Below, one piece after another: positions 28,501-36,656 of a stretch of DNA of 64,000 bases. A program made the position numbers and the translations under genes. The first letter of the stretch is position 1. Each line of letters begins with the position of its first letter. A model generated the notes under the pieces. It was given only the letters and a program-made list of their open reading frames with translations. It ran no database searches and was not told where the DNA came from. Source of the stretch: Lyngbya confervoides BDU141951 (lineage in GTDB: Bacteria > Cyanobacteriota > Cyanobacteriia > Thermosynechococcales > Thermosynechococcaceae); the NCBI RefSeq assembly GCF_000817775.3, contig NZ_JTHE03000024.1:1-64000 (forward strand), read 5' to 3'.

Positions 28501-28810
28501 GATCGCTCCCGAGATCAAAGGTGAGATTAATATTGCTGGTGCCATCATTGGCGCTGGTGGACTTCACGTAGCGAACGCCTTCGAGTCCATTCAACTCCCG
28601 CTCTAGGATATTGGTGACCGTGGTCTCCACCACCTCCGCATTGGCCCCCACATAGTTGGCATTGACAGAAACCTGGGGCGGGGTAATGTTGGGATATTGG
28701 GCCACAGGGAGGGTGGGAATAGCGGCCAGGCCCAAAAGGGTCACAATGATGGAGCAGACCGTCGCGAACACGGGCCGCTTGATGAAGAAATTAGCGACGG
28801 AGAGAATCAT
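25544..28810 (-). CDS. RND multidrug efflux transporter, HAE1 (AcrB/MexB) family
   Basis: 1088 aa inner-membrane pump. N-terminal FFIKRPVFATVCSIIVTLLG, the proton-relay segment GLVVDDAIVIVEDITRR in helix 4, GIASKNAILIVEFANQQ (with the conserved Lys) in helix 10, and two large periplasmic loops identify the hydrophobe/amphiphile efflux class. Substrates would be hydrophobic or amphiphilic toxins. The start overlaps the stop of the fusion-protein gene by 4 nt (ATGA), giving translational coupling. No TolC-type outer-membrane gene is nearby, so the third component must be encoded elsewhere. Confidence 0.96.
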   Translation of the reverse strand: MILSVANFFIKRPVFATVCSIIVTLLGLAAIPTLPVAQYPNITPPQVSVNANYVGANAEVVETTVTNILERELNGLEGVRYVKSTSANDGTSNINLTFDLGSDQDLAAVDVQNRVSSVLSRLPGPVTQTGVRVNKSNSNFLLAIGLYAEADEAGQDRYDDVYLSNYADLYLVDSLRRIQGVDDVRIFGERKYAMRVWLDPNRLASRSLTPQDVVAALQAQNLQVGAGQVGQPPVDANQQYQYSVTALGRLEDAAEFNELVIRTAEDGTLTKLRDVGRAELGAENYGSLLRFMASDRVSRRGVGLGIQQQIGSNALDVANAVRAEIETLSASFPPGVKYDIAFDTTRFIEAGTREVITSLLLAIVLVIVIIYLFLQNWRSALIASIAIPVALVGTFIFIKLLDFSINTLTLFGLTLATGLVVDDAIVIVEDITRRIQEEGMQPVAAAIASMDDLLGAVIATSIVLVTVFVPVAFLPGTAGQLYQQFALTIACAITVSTFNAITLTPTLSALLLRQGQTPNHWFFNAINGLINRARQTYGVSVAYITRHRSLVLAGFAVALVLTYGLYNFVPRAFLPEEDQGYFITIVQGPEGVSLNYTESVLQQAEAILKEESEIQNIFAVGGFSFSGSTPNNGIIFSTLKPWDQRPGPQGSAAAVIERLFPKLMGIQEATVIPFAPPAINGVGSIGGFEFYLQDRVGLGFEVMGQTLGEFMGRASTYPTPQNPVLQRLRPNFSANTPQISVTVDRAKASALQVSIADIFDTLRIFLGSTYVNDFNQFQRTYRVYVQADQAFRSNPEDIRQLYVRSQTGQMIPLSSLVSVTQTSGPSIINHYNLSRAIEINGAAAPGQSSGQAIAAMEAVARETLPRGFGFEWSGLSLEEIESGSQGVIVFALGIVFVFLTLAAQYESYVDPLIIMLTVPLAMLGALLALVLRGIANDVYTQIGFVMLIGIASKNAILIVEFANQQRDRGMKIIPAVIEAAKERLRPILMTALSTVIGAMPLFFATGPGAAARQSLGTAIVGGMCIATILSLFVAPVLYIVIKSAESRLRPPSPPPDSQNGTGDGLESEDWVAATRPASEAVATQRRTL

Positions 28811-30267
28811 GGGTTGGCTTGAATGGGGGCGCAGTTTTGCAATTGCAATAGCCCAGAGGTCACGATGCGTTCACTCGGATTGAGGCCTGCGGACACCTCC
28901 TGGGCATTGCCCACAATGGCCCCCAGATCCACGGGCTTTTGCACCGCAACGAGCTGATCGGGCGCGGGCGGAGGGCCTTGTTGCTCAGCTTGGCAGCTAG
29001 ACTCGCCGTAGGGCTGGGCCACAAAGACAAAGTTCTTCCCTGCCAAACGACTGATGGCCGTGGTGGGAACCAGCACCCCGCGGCGACTCTCCCAGATAAT
29101 TCGGGCCGTAATAAATTGGTTGGTCCGCAGTTGTCCGCCCACATTGCTAAAGTTGGCCTTCACCTGCACCGACTGGGTCTGGGGATTGACATTGGGGGAA
29201 ATAAACGACACCTGGCCGCTTTTTAAAACCTTGCCCTGGTTATCGATCAGCTGCACCGGCAGGTTTAAAGCCAGCCGCGCCGCATCTTCCTGGGGAATGT
29301 CAATATTGACCTCCAGCATCTGATTCTGGGTCAGATCCAACAAAGCCGTTGAGGAGGCCACCAGATCTCCGACCTTGGCGTTGATTTCCCCAACAACTCC
29401 GGTAATTGGCGCGACGACCGTGTAATACTTCAGCTGGGCCTGCGCCTGGTTGGCAGCGGCAATGGCCGTTTCTCGCTGCTGGCGAGTGCGCATCACATTG
29501 GCCTGGGCGCGGGCAATGGTGGCCGCCTGGGCGCTGATCTGGGCCTTAATTTCAGCCAGGCTAGCGCGGGCCTGATTCCAGGCCGATTCCTTCTCTTGCA
29601 GACTCTGTAAACTGGTGGCTCCCTGGGCTTGGAGTTGACGAAAGCGGTCGTACTCCTGGCGCTTAAACTGCAGATCCGCCTCCCGCGACGCCTGGGTGGC
29701 CCTGAGAACCTCTAGGTCGCGGCGGGCACTCTCTAGTTCGGCATTGGCAGCAGCAATTTCGGCGTTGGCCGTATTGATTGCAGCCTGGCTTCCCGCCACC
29801 TGAGCCTCCTGTTCCGTGGCATCTAGGCGCAGCAGAGGTTCATTGGCCTCAACGCGATCGCCTGGGCGCACGTAGATCTGACTGACCCGCCCGCTGGCCT
29901 GGGGCTGAATTTGCAGGGATTTGCGCGATCCTAAATTCGCCACGTAGTCGGTGCTATCTTGCACTGGTCGAAGGGTAGGCTGGGCCAGCGAGACCCGCAT
30001 GGGGCCAAACCCAGGGGGAGCCCCGCCTTGGGTCAGGGGCGCTACAACGCGACCGTACAATAGCCAGGCAATTCCGCCAAGACCCAGTAGCCCCAGGATC
30101 AGATACAGCCATCGGCGGCCGGGGGCTGAGGAATCTTGATCGGACGACTGAGGGCTTTCAAAATCGTCCGATCTGGTGATAGCGGTATCTGCAGGGATGG
30201 GTTCAGCGGATGAGGCCTCTAGCGGCGGATCGTAGGTGGGATGGGGAGGATTTCGAGGAGGATTCAT
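28807..30267 (-). CDS. RND efflux periplasmic adaptor (membrane fusion protein)
   Basis: 486 aa. A cytoplasmic Pro/Ser-rich N-terminus (about 1-48) precedes one membrane helix (about 52-70). It then has a lipoyl half-motif (GRVSQIYVRPGDRVEANEPLL), a long Ala/Gln-rich coiled-coil hairpin (about 155-270), the second lipoyl half and beta-barrel (YYTVVAPITGVVGEINAKVGDLV) and a membrane-proximal domain. It joins the RND pump to an outer-membrane channel. It lies 55 nt downstream of the padR-like gene. A 14-bp duplication includes its start codon. Confidence 0.93.
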   Translation of the reverse strand: MNPPRNPPHPTYDPPLEASSAEPIPADTAITRSDDFESPQSSDQDSSAPGRRWLYLILGLLGLGGIAWLLYGRVVAPLTQGGAPPGFGPMRVSLAQPTLRPVQDSTDYVANLGSRKSLQIQPQASGRVSQIYVRPGDRVEANEPLLRLDATEQEAQVAGSQAAINTANAEIAAANAELESARRDLEVLRATQASREADLQFKRQEYDRFRQLQAQGATSLQSLQEKESAWNQARASLAEIKAQISAQAATIARAQANVMRTRQQRETAIAAANQAQAQLKYYTVVAPITGVVGEINAKVGDLVASSTALLDLTQNQMLEVNIDIPQEDAARLALNLPVQLIDNQGKVLKSGQVSFISPNVNPQTQSVQVKANFSNVGGQLRTNQFITARIIWESRRGVLVPTTAISRLAGKNFVFVAQPYGESSCQAEQQGPPPAPDQLVAVQKPVDLGAIVGNAQEVSAGLNPSERIVTSGLLQLQNCAPIQANP

Positions 30268-30291
30268 GGCAGGGGACTCATGGCAGGGGAC
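30264..30291. repeat. 14-bp tandem duplication over the adaptor start codon
   Basis: Two exact copies of TCATGGCAGGGGAC (30264-30277 and 30278-30291) followed by a partial third (TCACGGC). On the minus strand this gives two ATG codons 14 nt apart. The upstream ATG opens a five-codon frame (MSPLP) whose TGA overlaps the adaptor ATG as ATGA. Confidence 0.85.
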
Positions 30292-30322
30292 TCACGGCAT
30301 TCGCATCTGACCCATCGGGCCG

Positions 30323-30871
30323 CTAGGGAGTGACAGAGGGACCCGTCATCAGGGATTGTTCTCGGGACAAAAGGGTCTGTAGCCATTGCTGTTCATCACA
30401 TAACATCTCCATTCCGCGCTGAACAGCTTGGGATTGGTAAACATCTAGGGGGCCCAGGGGCAAAGGCTTAGAGCGCAATAACTGCTCACGCTCCCAGCAT
30501 TGGGCCAGCCGATGCTGAATGAGCGCAATTCGCTCGCTGGGATCTAACTCCGCAAAAAAGAAGGCTTTGATCATGAATCTCGCCCGACTGTTAACCCAGC
30601 TTTCGTTGGGGGTTTGCAGCATCCGCGATCGCCACCGCTCATGCCCCTGCGCGGTGGTGCGATAAATGATCCGGCTTGAGGCTTCCGGTCGTTCAGAGGT
30701 GGAGGAGAGGGTGGTAATCAGCCCCTGCCGCTCCAGACGACGCAGGAGGGGGTAGATCGCTCCATAATTCACGCTAATACAGGACCCCATGAACAACTCC
30801 AGCATTTTGGTGAGTTGATATCCATGCAGCGCCTCTTTTTGCAGTAACCCAAGGGTGGCTAGCTCCAGCAT
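30323..30871 (-). CDS. PadR-family transcriptional regulator
   Basis: 182 aa. An N-terminal PadR winged helix (LATLGLLQKEALHGYQLTK, INYGAIYPLLRRLERQGLI-type core, here VNYGAIYPLLRRLERQGLI) is followed by a C-terminal helical Vir_act_alpha_C-like domain (about 95-175). PadR proteins are usually repressors released by small hydrophobic ligands. As the first gene of the transcript with the RND adaptor and pump, it most likely controls its own operon, as in other padR-efflux units. Confidence 0.9.
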   Translation of the reverse strand: MLELATLGLLQKEALHGYQLTKMLELFMGSCISVNYGAIYPLLRRLERQGLITTLSSTSERPEASSRIIYRTTAQGHERWRSRMLQTPNESWVNSRARFMIKAFFFAELDPSERIALIQHRLAQCWEREQLLRSKPLPLGPLDVYQSQAVQRGMEMLCDEQQWLQTLLSREQSLMTGPSVTP

Positions 30872-30912
30872 GTATCAGGCTGATATATCAAACAAATGCT
30901 CATACCTTAACG

Positions 30913-31083
30913 CTAGGCTGAAGCGTTTTGCAATCTCTCGCGATCCCCCTTTAGATAGAGATTTTCTAGGAGAGTTTCTCTGGTTTCCTGGTCCCTGAGG
31001 CGCTGAATCTGTTGAACCCAGCGCCTGCACCGTCGATTTTCTCCCCCGAGAGCCCGATCAGAGGCAAACCTTACCAGGCAGTG
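30913..31083 (-). other. Protein-like open frame without a normal start codon (possible small gene or remnant)
   Basis: Between the MAPEG gene stop and the padR promoter, one minus frame reads like protein: CRRWVQQIQRLRDQETRE then LLENLYLKGDRERLQNASA and a TAG at 30913. It is strongly helical with balanced codon use. Upstream it continues into the antisense-free overlap with the 3' end of the MAPEG gene, in another frame, with no ATG, GTG or TTG near. It may start at a CTG (about 31083) or be the tail of a decayed gene. Confidence 0.3.
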
Positions 31084-31475
31084 GTTACCGTCATCACCAG
31101 TAGCTGCACCAAACTCCAGCCCAGAAGCACCATGGCGCTTAAGGAGGCGATGGCAAACCCCGGCCCACGCTTCTCCGCCGCTTGATAATAGCCCCAGGCG
31201 TAAAGAATGCGGCCCACAATCCAAATGCCCCCTAAAATGGCCCCGATCAGGGGGCTAACGTAGAGTGAAAATATCCAGAGCAGGGGCAAGAACAAAATAA
31301 GCTGCTCCAGGGTATTTTGCTGCACCCGCACAACCCGTTCAAAATTGGGGTCACCACTCATTTGGGGGACGGGAACCCCATACTTGGCCCGCGCTCGACC
31401 CACATTAATGGTCAAGACAAAATAGAGCAGCAGACTGAGCACTGTGACCAGCGCAGTTAAGGGAAGAGAAGCCAT
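31071..31475 (-). CDS. MAPEG family membrane protein
   Basis: 134 aa with four helices. The core RARAKYGVPVPQMSGDPNFERVVRVQQNTLEQL has the MAPEG hallmark (N-x-x-E-x-x-x-x-Q-N-x-x-E) and is followed by AYAWGYYQAAEKRGPGF-like sequence (here LYAWGYYQAAEKRGPGF). MAPEG proteins conjugate glutathione to lipophilic compounds or reduce peroxides. The ATG at 31475 is chosen; the frame to 31535 would add an unlikely polar prefix. Proximity to an efflux operon could suggest detoxification, but it has its own promoter region. Confidence 0.88.
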   Translation of the reverse strand: MASLPLTALVTVLSLLLYFVLTINVGRARAKYGVPVPQMSGDPNFERVVRVQQNTLEQLILFLPLLWIFSLYVSPLIGAILGGIWIVGRILYAWGYYQAAEKRGPGFAIASLSAMVLLGWSLVQLLVMTVTTAW

Positions 31476-31652
31476 GGCAAGCAAAAAGCAAGAGTACCGA
31501 ACTATTATGCCTAGATTGTGTCCTGACTTTCCCAACCCCTCCCCGTCATTGCGCCCCCTCCCGCATCAAGGGGAACCTTTTGGATCACGCTGGAGCCCTG
31601 GCCTTGGCCTGACCTGGCTTGGCGATGGATTCTTCCTCCTGAGCTAGAGGGC

Positions 31653-32855
31653 CTATTCCGGAGATTGCTGTTGCCTCAAGGCAGTCACCAGGCAAAGACT
31701 GAAGCCACAGCCCGCTGCCACAAAAAAGATGCCTTCCTGGACCATGGCCCAAGCAGGTCCAAACAGAGCTGGCGAGAGAAACTGGCCCAGGGAGGAAATT
31801 CCGGTCCCTAGGCCTAGCAGGACCGTTTGCTGGGCAGTGGGTGCATAGGTGGAGAGCCGGTCATACAGATTGGGCATGACAATGCCAAAGCCAATCCCAA
31901 AGGGAAGGGCACTGACCACAATCAGGGTGGGCGTCAATACCAAGGGAATGGTGAACAGGGATAGAGACATCAGGAAAAACCCCAGGGCAATGGCTGTTCT
32001 GGCACCTAGCCAATGGGCTAGTTTGGTTGCGCCAAAGGCAGAGACCACCGCAGCCCCAATGGCGCGGGTAGCCAAGACTGTGCCATTAATCAAGGGAGGA
32101 GCGTTCATCGCCGCCTTGAGGTATAGCGGCGCATAGACCACCACCACGTAAAACAGGGCAGAGGCCAGGGCCAAGGCCAAAAAAATGGCGATCACGCCGC
32201 GCCTTTGCACCAGATTCACCAGGGCCGCGTTGTTCTTGAGATCCCCATTCAGGGGATGGAGGGCAGCCGGAACCTGAAGAAACAGCAAGGCCGCGATCGC
32301 CACCGGGAGCGCTGTGCCATGGAGCCAAAACGCATAGCGCCAGTTTTGAGATCCGACCCAGCCTCCCAAAAGGGGGAAAAATACCGTGGAGCTGGCCAGG
32401 GCACTGGTGACGTACCCCATCATCTTGGTGCGGGCTGATCCGTGGTAAAGGCTGCTCAAGACCCCAATACTGACCGCCGCAATGCCGCCACTGGCAAAAC
32501 CGACCATGGCCCGGCACAAAAACATGGTCCCAAAGTGCTGACTCCAGGATCCTAAGACCCCAAATAGGGCATAGCCAACCAGAGACCCCACTAGGACGCG
32601 TCGATGGCCCAACCGTCCGGCAGCCAGACCCAGCAGGGGGGTGGCCAAGGCCAGGGTTAGGGTGTGGATGCTCACCAGCCATCCCGCCCACCAGGGACTG
32701 ACCTTTAAAGTATCAATGACCTCGGGAAACACGGGCGCCACCATCGATCCCGCGGCACTGCTCAAGGCCCCTGAGGCCAACAGAACAGCCAGCTGCGTCC
32801 AGGAGGGGCGCTCCCGACCCACGCAGGTGAACTCGGGGATCTGTGAATTCGCCAT
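31653..32855 (-). CDS. Major facilitator superfamily transporter
   Basis: 400 aa, about twelve helices. The loop 2-3 motif appears as GRLGHRRVLVGSLVGYALFG, and the N-terminal half resembles drug/H+ antiporters (DHA1; FPEVIDTLKVSPWWAGWLVS). The substrate is not predictable. The ATG at 32855 (MANSQIPEF) is used; a GTG at 32870 lies directly downstream of GGGAGG but with too little spacing. It is divergent from the dioxygenase gene. Confidence 0.87.
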   Translation of the reverse strand: MANSQIPEFTCVGRERPSWTQLAVLLASGALSSAAGSMVAPVFPEVIDTLKVSPWWAGWLVSIHTLTLALATPLLGLAAGRLGHRRVLVGSLVGYALFGVLGSWSQHFGTMFLCRAMVGFASGGIAAVSIGVLSSLYHGSARTKMMGYVTSALASSTVFFPLLGGWVGSQNWRYAFWLHGTALPVAIAALLFLQVPAALHPLNGDLKNNAALVNLVQRRGVIAIFLALALASALFYVVVVYAPLYLKAAMNAPPLINGTVLATRAIGAAVVSAFGATKLAHWLGARTAIALGFFLMSLSLFTIPLVLTPTLIVVSALPFGIGFGIVMPNLYDRLSTYAPTAQQTVLLGLGTGISSLGQFLSPALFGPAWAMVQEGIFFVAAGCGFSLCLVTALRQQQSPE

Positions 32856-33060
32856 GCCTTTCCCCAACACCTCCCATTCTTGGAGATCACACTATCAACC
32901 CTTCCGGAAGAAAACGCAACCTTGTCTAAATCGAGGCAGGACCCATGCCAGGGGGGAGCGGTCATGCCATAATGCAAAGGGCAAAAAGGCCCCAGGCCCA
33001 GCGGACTCCCACGATAGGGTTCCAATCTCAACTCTTGATCCCAAGGAGGAATTTCACCGG

Positions 33061-33813
33061 ATGAAGGACGGCGTTCAATTTGTCATTAATTCTCCGATCA
33101 TGCGCCGCTTGATTGATGCCGTTCCGGATTATTCACTGGTCGGAGATGCAGCCTGCTTTAGTCCCGATCAATTTCCTTGGGCTGCCACCCTAGAGGCCAA
33201 TTGGAAAACCATTCGGGAGGAGCTCGATCAGATTTTGGCCCATACCGATGCCCTCCCCAACTTTCAGGACATCATGCCTCGCCAGGAGCGTATCAGCAAA
33301 GATGACGGCTGGAAAACTTACTTTTTCTGCGCCTTCGGCTATGTTGCTCAAAAAAACTGCGATCGCTGTCCCCAGACCTGGAAACTGCTCCAGGAAGTCC
33401 CAGGGCTAAAATCTGCATTTTTTTCAATTCTGGCACCGGGCAAGCATATCCCCCGACACACGGGAAAACACAAGGGCATTATTCGCTATCATCTGGCGCT
33501 GAAGGTTCCCGAACCGCGCCAAAACTGCCGCATTCAAATTGGCGATCATCTCCGTCACTGGGACGAGGGAAAAAGCCTCATTTTTGACGATACCTTTCCC
33601 CATGAAGTTTGGAACGAAACCGACGGCTATCGCGTGGTGTTGTTTGCCGATATTGCCCGGCCGCTCCGGTTTCCCCTGTCCTGGATTAACGCCCTGATTT
33701 TTCAAGCCCTGCGGTTTTCCCCCCTCGTGCAGTCGGCCAAACAAAACCATGCCGCCTGGGAGCAGCGCTTTGATTCTGCCCAGGGACAGGCCCCGGCCTC
33801 GTCCTCCTCCTAG
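33061..33813 (+). CDS. Aspartyl/asparaginyl beta-hydroxylase-like 2-oxoglutarate dioxygenase
   Basis: 250 aa. The Asp_Arg_Hydrox fold is shown by FFSILAPGKHIPRHTGKHKG with the first iron ligand His133, RYHLALKVP, FDDTFPHEVWNET with the second ligand His181, and Arg191 as likely 2-oxoglutarate anchor. Such enzymes hydroxylate Asp or Asn side chains or lipid moieties; LpxO-type lipid A hydroxylases share the fold. The ATG at 33061 follows AAGGAGG. The open frame back to 32641 overlaps the divergent MFS gene and is rejected. A membrane-associating C-terminus (PLSWINALIFQAL) is notable. Confidence 0.88.
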   Translation: MKDGVQFVINSPIMRRLIDAVPDYSLVGDAACFSPDQFPWAATLEANWKTIREELDQILAHTDALPNFQDIMPRQERISKDDGWKTYFFCAFGYVAQKNCDRCPQTWKLLQEVPGLKSAFFSILAPGKHIPRHTGKHKGIIRYHLALKVPEPRQNCRIQIGDHLRHWDEGKSLIFDDTFPHEVWNETDGYRVVLFADIARPLRFPLSWINALIFQALRFSPLVQSAKQNHAAWEQRFDSAQGQAPASSSS

Positions 33814-34029
33814 CCCCAGGCAGGCGAGGAACCCGTTGAACCCGGCCTTCTAAGTTTGAGTCGTCAAGGCACCCTGCCCCTGCGATCCATAGACCCACAG
33901 ATTTCTGGAGTGAGGGCCGTCATTATTCTTTTCTCTCCCTTTCCTGGCTTTATGTCGGAAGTCCTGTTCTTCAGGCTAGGATATCTTTCAACAGATTGTT
34001 CCACGTTCTCCAGGGTTCCCCAGGGTGCC

Positions 34030-36648
34030 ATGACGGACTTCCGACAACTTGACAGCCAGGCGGACCCCTCCCATTCTGCCTCTCAGATGACCGATCAACA
34101 GCCGCCGTCTACGCCGCCTCATGTTCCCCACGTTGACCAATTGCCCTGCGTTCTTTTCTCCCGCAGCGTGGAGGAGACCTGGCCCATGGAATATCTCAGT
34201 GCTGGCTGTGAGCGCCTCACCGGATTTACCCCACAAGAACTGCTGGCGGGGGATTTGCTGACCTACAATGCCCTGATTCACGAAGATGATTTTTTAGCCC
34301 TGGCGACCCTGCTCCATGTGCTGCGATCGCAGCCCGATCCCTACCAAATTGAATATCGTCTCAGACACCGCAATAACGATCAGCGCTGGGTTCTCGAACA
34401 GGGTCAGGCGGTCCTGGACCCCACCCGTCAGCTGCTAGCCCTAGAGGGGGTGCTGACCGATATTACTGAGACCAAAAAGGCCCAGGAACAGCTCCAGTTT
34501 GACGCCTTTTACGATCAGCTGACCACCTTACCCAATCGATCTCTATTCATGGATCGCCTGGAGCGGGTCCTAAAGCGCACCAAGCGCCGTCCTGACTACT
34601 GCTTTGCCGTCTTCTTTTTAGATCTCGATCGCTTCAAAGTGATTAACGACAGCCTCGGTCACCGTGCCGGCGATGAGTTGCTGGCCTCCGTAGCCAAGCG
34701 TCTCAAGGACTGCATCCGCCCCGGCGATACCGTCGCCCGACTGGGAGGAGATGAATTTACCATGCTGGTGGACGACATCAACGATATGGAGGATGTCAAT
34801 CAGATTAGTGAACGGGTATTAGAGCAGATGCGCCATCCCTTTGTCCTGGAGGGGCGCGATATTTACACCTCCACCAGCATTGGCATTGCCCTGAGTTCAA
34901 TTGGCTACAACCAGCCCGATGAAATGCTTCGCGATGCTGACATTGCCCTTTACCAAGCTAAAGCCCAGGGCAAGGCCCGGTTTGCAATTTTCAATCCCGG
35001 TATGCATATCCACGCAGTGGCGCGTTTACAGCTGGAAAATGATCTGCAAACCGCCCTGGCCCAACAGCAACTGCGCCTGTACTATCAACCGGTGGTGTCC
35101 CTGGAAACAGGACGGGTTGACGGCCTGGAAGTTTTTGTCTACTGGCAACATCCCGAACGAGGGTTGGTCGGTCCGGCTGAATTTATTCCGGTCGCCGAGG
35201 AAAACGGCACCATGATTGCCATTGGCCAGTGGGTCCTGCGCGAATCCCTGCAGCAGGTCAAGCTCTGGCATCAAACCTTTCCAGCCGATCCGCCCCTATT
35301 CATGAGCGTGAACCTTTCGGCATCGGAGGTGATCCATCGGGAGTTTGTCGACACGGTCCAGCAGATTCTGTCCCAAACGCAGATTCCGCCCCACTGCTTA
35401 AAACTAGAGGTGGCGGAGAAGACCTTCATTGAAGATCCCGAGGTCATTGCTCACCACCTTCAACAGCTGCGCACCCTGGGGGTCAAGGTGTGCATTGACG
35501 ACTTCGGGACGGGATATTCCGCCCTCAGCGCCCTTAAGCAGTATCCCGTGGACGTGATTAAAATTGATCGGTCCTTTGTGAGTCGCTTAGACCACAAGGA
35601 AAACCTGGAAATTGTTCGCTCGGTGATTCATCTTGCCAGCAGCTTAGAGTTCCAGGTGGTGGCCGAGGGAATTGAAAGCGTGACGCAGCTGGCCCAGCTG
35701 CGCGCTCTGGGCTGTGAATGGGGTCAGGGCTACTGCCTGGCCAGGCCCCTTGAAAGTCGACTCGTGGAAACCTGCCTACTCCAAGAGCCCACCGGAGAGT
35801 TGACCTCCTCTGTGTCGGTGGTGCTCCCTCGGCTGCTGGTTCACAGCAGTACCGGGCAGTATCATCTGTTGCTGGTGGGGCAAACCTCTTGGACCCTAGG
35901 ACGCAGTCAAGAGAGCTCAATTTTTCTGTCGGACCGGATGGTGTCCCGCGAGCACGCCATTCTGCTGCAGCTGGCCCGCACGGGCGATTTTTTCTTTGTG
36001 GATCTGGGCAGTCGCAATGGTTCCTTTCTCAATGGCACGCGGATTGAGATGCCCGTCCGCCTCAAGGAGGGCGATCGCCTCAAAATTGGGAAAACGGAGC
36101 TGGAGTATCGGGAACTGACCCGGTCCAACGCCTCGGAGGGCTCAGATTTCCCCTATAAGCTGGTGCTCATGCATCAAAACTACAACTTACAGGGGGAAGT
36201 CTGGCGGGAAATCTTAATTTCCCAGGGGGTCTCCGTCATCTGGCACACCGATGATGGAGACATGCTAGACGTGCTAGAACAGCTAGACACAGCCGGCGAT
36301 AAGCTACCCGATGTATTACTGCTGGAGATCAGTGAGCTCAAGCCCGATCCAGCGGCCTTTTTAGAGCGGCTGCAGCAACGCTATCGCCAGTTAAAAGTCA
36401 TCCTCACCAGCGGCCGCGCCAGCGAGATTCCTCCAGATCAAGAGCAGTGGGCACGAGACCAGGGGGCGATCGCGCTACTGCCGGGGTTCAACTTTCGGGG
36501 CAATGACCTCACCACCAACAGCGCCGATATTGCCGATAAGGTGCAGGTGCTGCTGGATCAAATTGACTGTTATCCCTCTAGGCCTCGACTCCTGGAATCA
36601 GCCTACGTGGCACTGCAGATTGTCATTCGTAACGAAACCCTTTATTGA
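34030..36648 (+). CDS. PAS-GGDEF-EAL-FHA-pseudoreceiver cyclic-di-GMP signalling protein
   Basis: 872 aa, no membrane segment. PAS (about 38-150); GGDEF domain (about 155-325) with intact GGDEF at 239-243 and the product-inhibition site RPGD at 230-233; EAL domain (about 333-580) where EAL reads EVF (367-369) but CIDDFGTGYS, VIKIDRSF and VVAEGIES remain; FHA domain (about 610-690) with TLGRSQESS, MVSREHA and SRNGSFLNG; and a C-terminal receiver-like fold (about 705-835) whose phospho-acceptor position reads LLLEIS (Glu in place of Asp). It probably makes, and perhaps degrades, cyclic di-GMP, and binds a phosphothreonine partner. The ATG at 34030 is chosen because upstream residues are not PAS-like. 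Confidence 0.9.
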   Translation: MTDFRQLDSQADPSHSASQMTDQQPPSTPPHVPHVDQLPCVLFSRSVEETWPMEYLSAGCERLTGFTPQELLAGDLLTYNALIHEDDFLALATLLHVLRSQPDPYQIEYRLRHRNNDQRWVLEQGQAVLDPTRQLLALEGVLTDITETKKAQEQLQFDAFYDQLTTLPNRSLFMDRLERVLKRTKRRPDYCFAVFFLDLDRFKVINDSLGHRAGDELLASVAKRLKDCIRPGDTVARLGGDEFTMLVDDINDMEDVNQISERVLEQMRHPFVLEGRDIYTSTSIGIALSSIGYNQPDEMLRDADIALYQAKAQGKARFAIFNPGMHIHAVARLQLENDLQTALAQQQLRLYYQPVVSLETGRVDGLEVFVYWQHPERGLVGPAEFIPVAEENGTMIAIGQWVLRESLQQVKLWHQTFPADPPLFMSVNLSASEVIHREFVDTVQQILSQTQIPPHCLKLEVAEKTFIEDPEVIAHHLQQLRTLGVKVCIDDFGTGYSALSALKQYPVDVIKIDRSFVSRLDHKENLEIVRSVIHLASSLEFQVVAEGIESVTQLAQLRALGCEWGQGYCLARPLESRLVETCLLQEPTGELTSSVSVVLPRLLVHSSTGQYHLLLVGQTSWTLGRSQESSIFLSDRMVSREHAILLQLARTGDFFFVDLGSRNGSFLNGTRIEMPVRLKEGDRLKIGKTELEYRELTRSNASEGSDFPYKLVLMHQNYNLQGEVWREILISQGVSVIWHTDDGDMLDVLEQLDTAGDKLPDVLLLEISELKPDPAAFLERLQQRYRQLKVILTSGRASEIPPDQEQWARDQGAIALLPGFNFRGNDLTTNSADIADKVQVLLDQIDCYPSRPRLLESAYVALQIVIRNETLY

Positions 36649-36656
36649 GGCACGCC

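Noticed and set aside
32641-33060. 140-codon N-terminal extension of the dioxygenase
   Set aside because: It overlaps the divergent MFS gene; AAGGAGG precedes the ATG at 33061, where family-like sequence begins.
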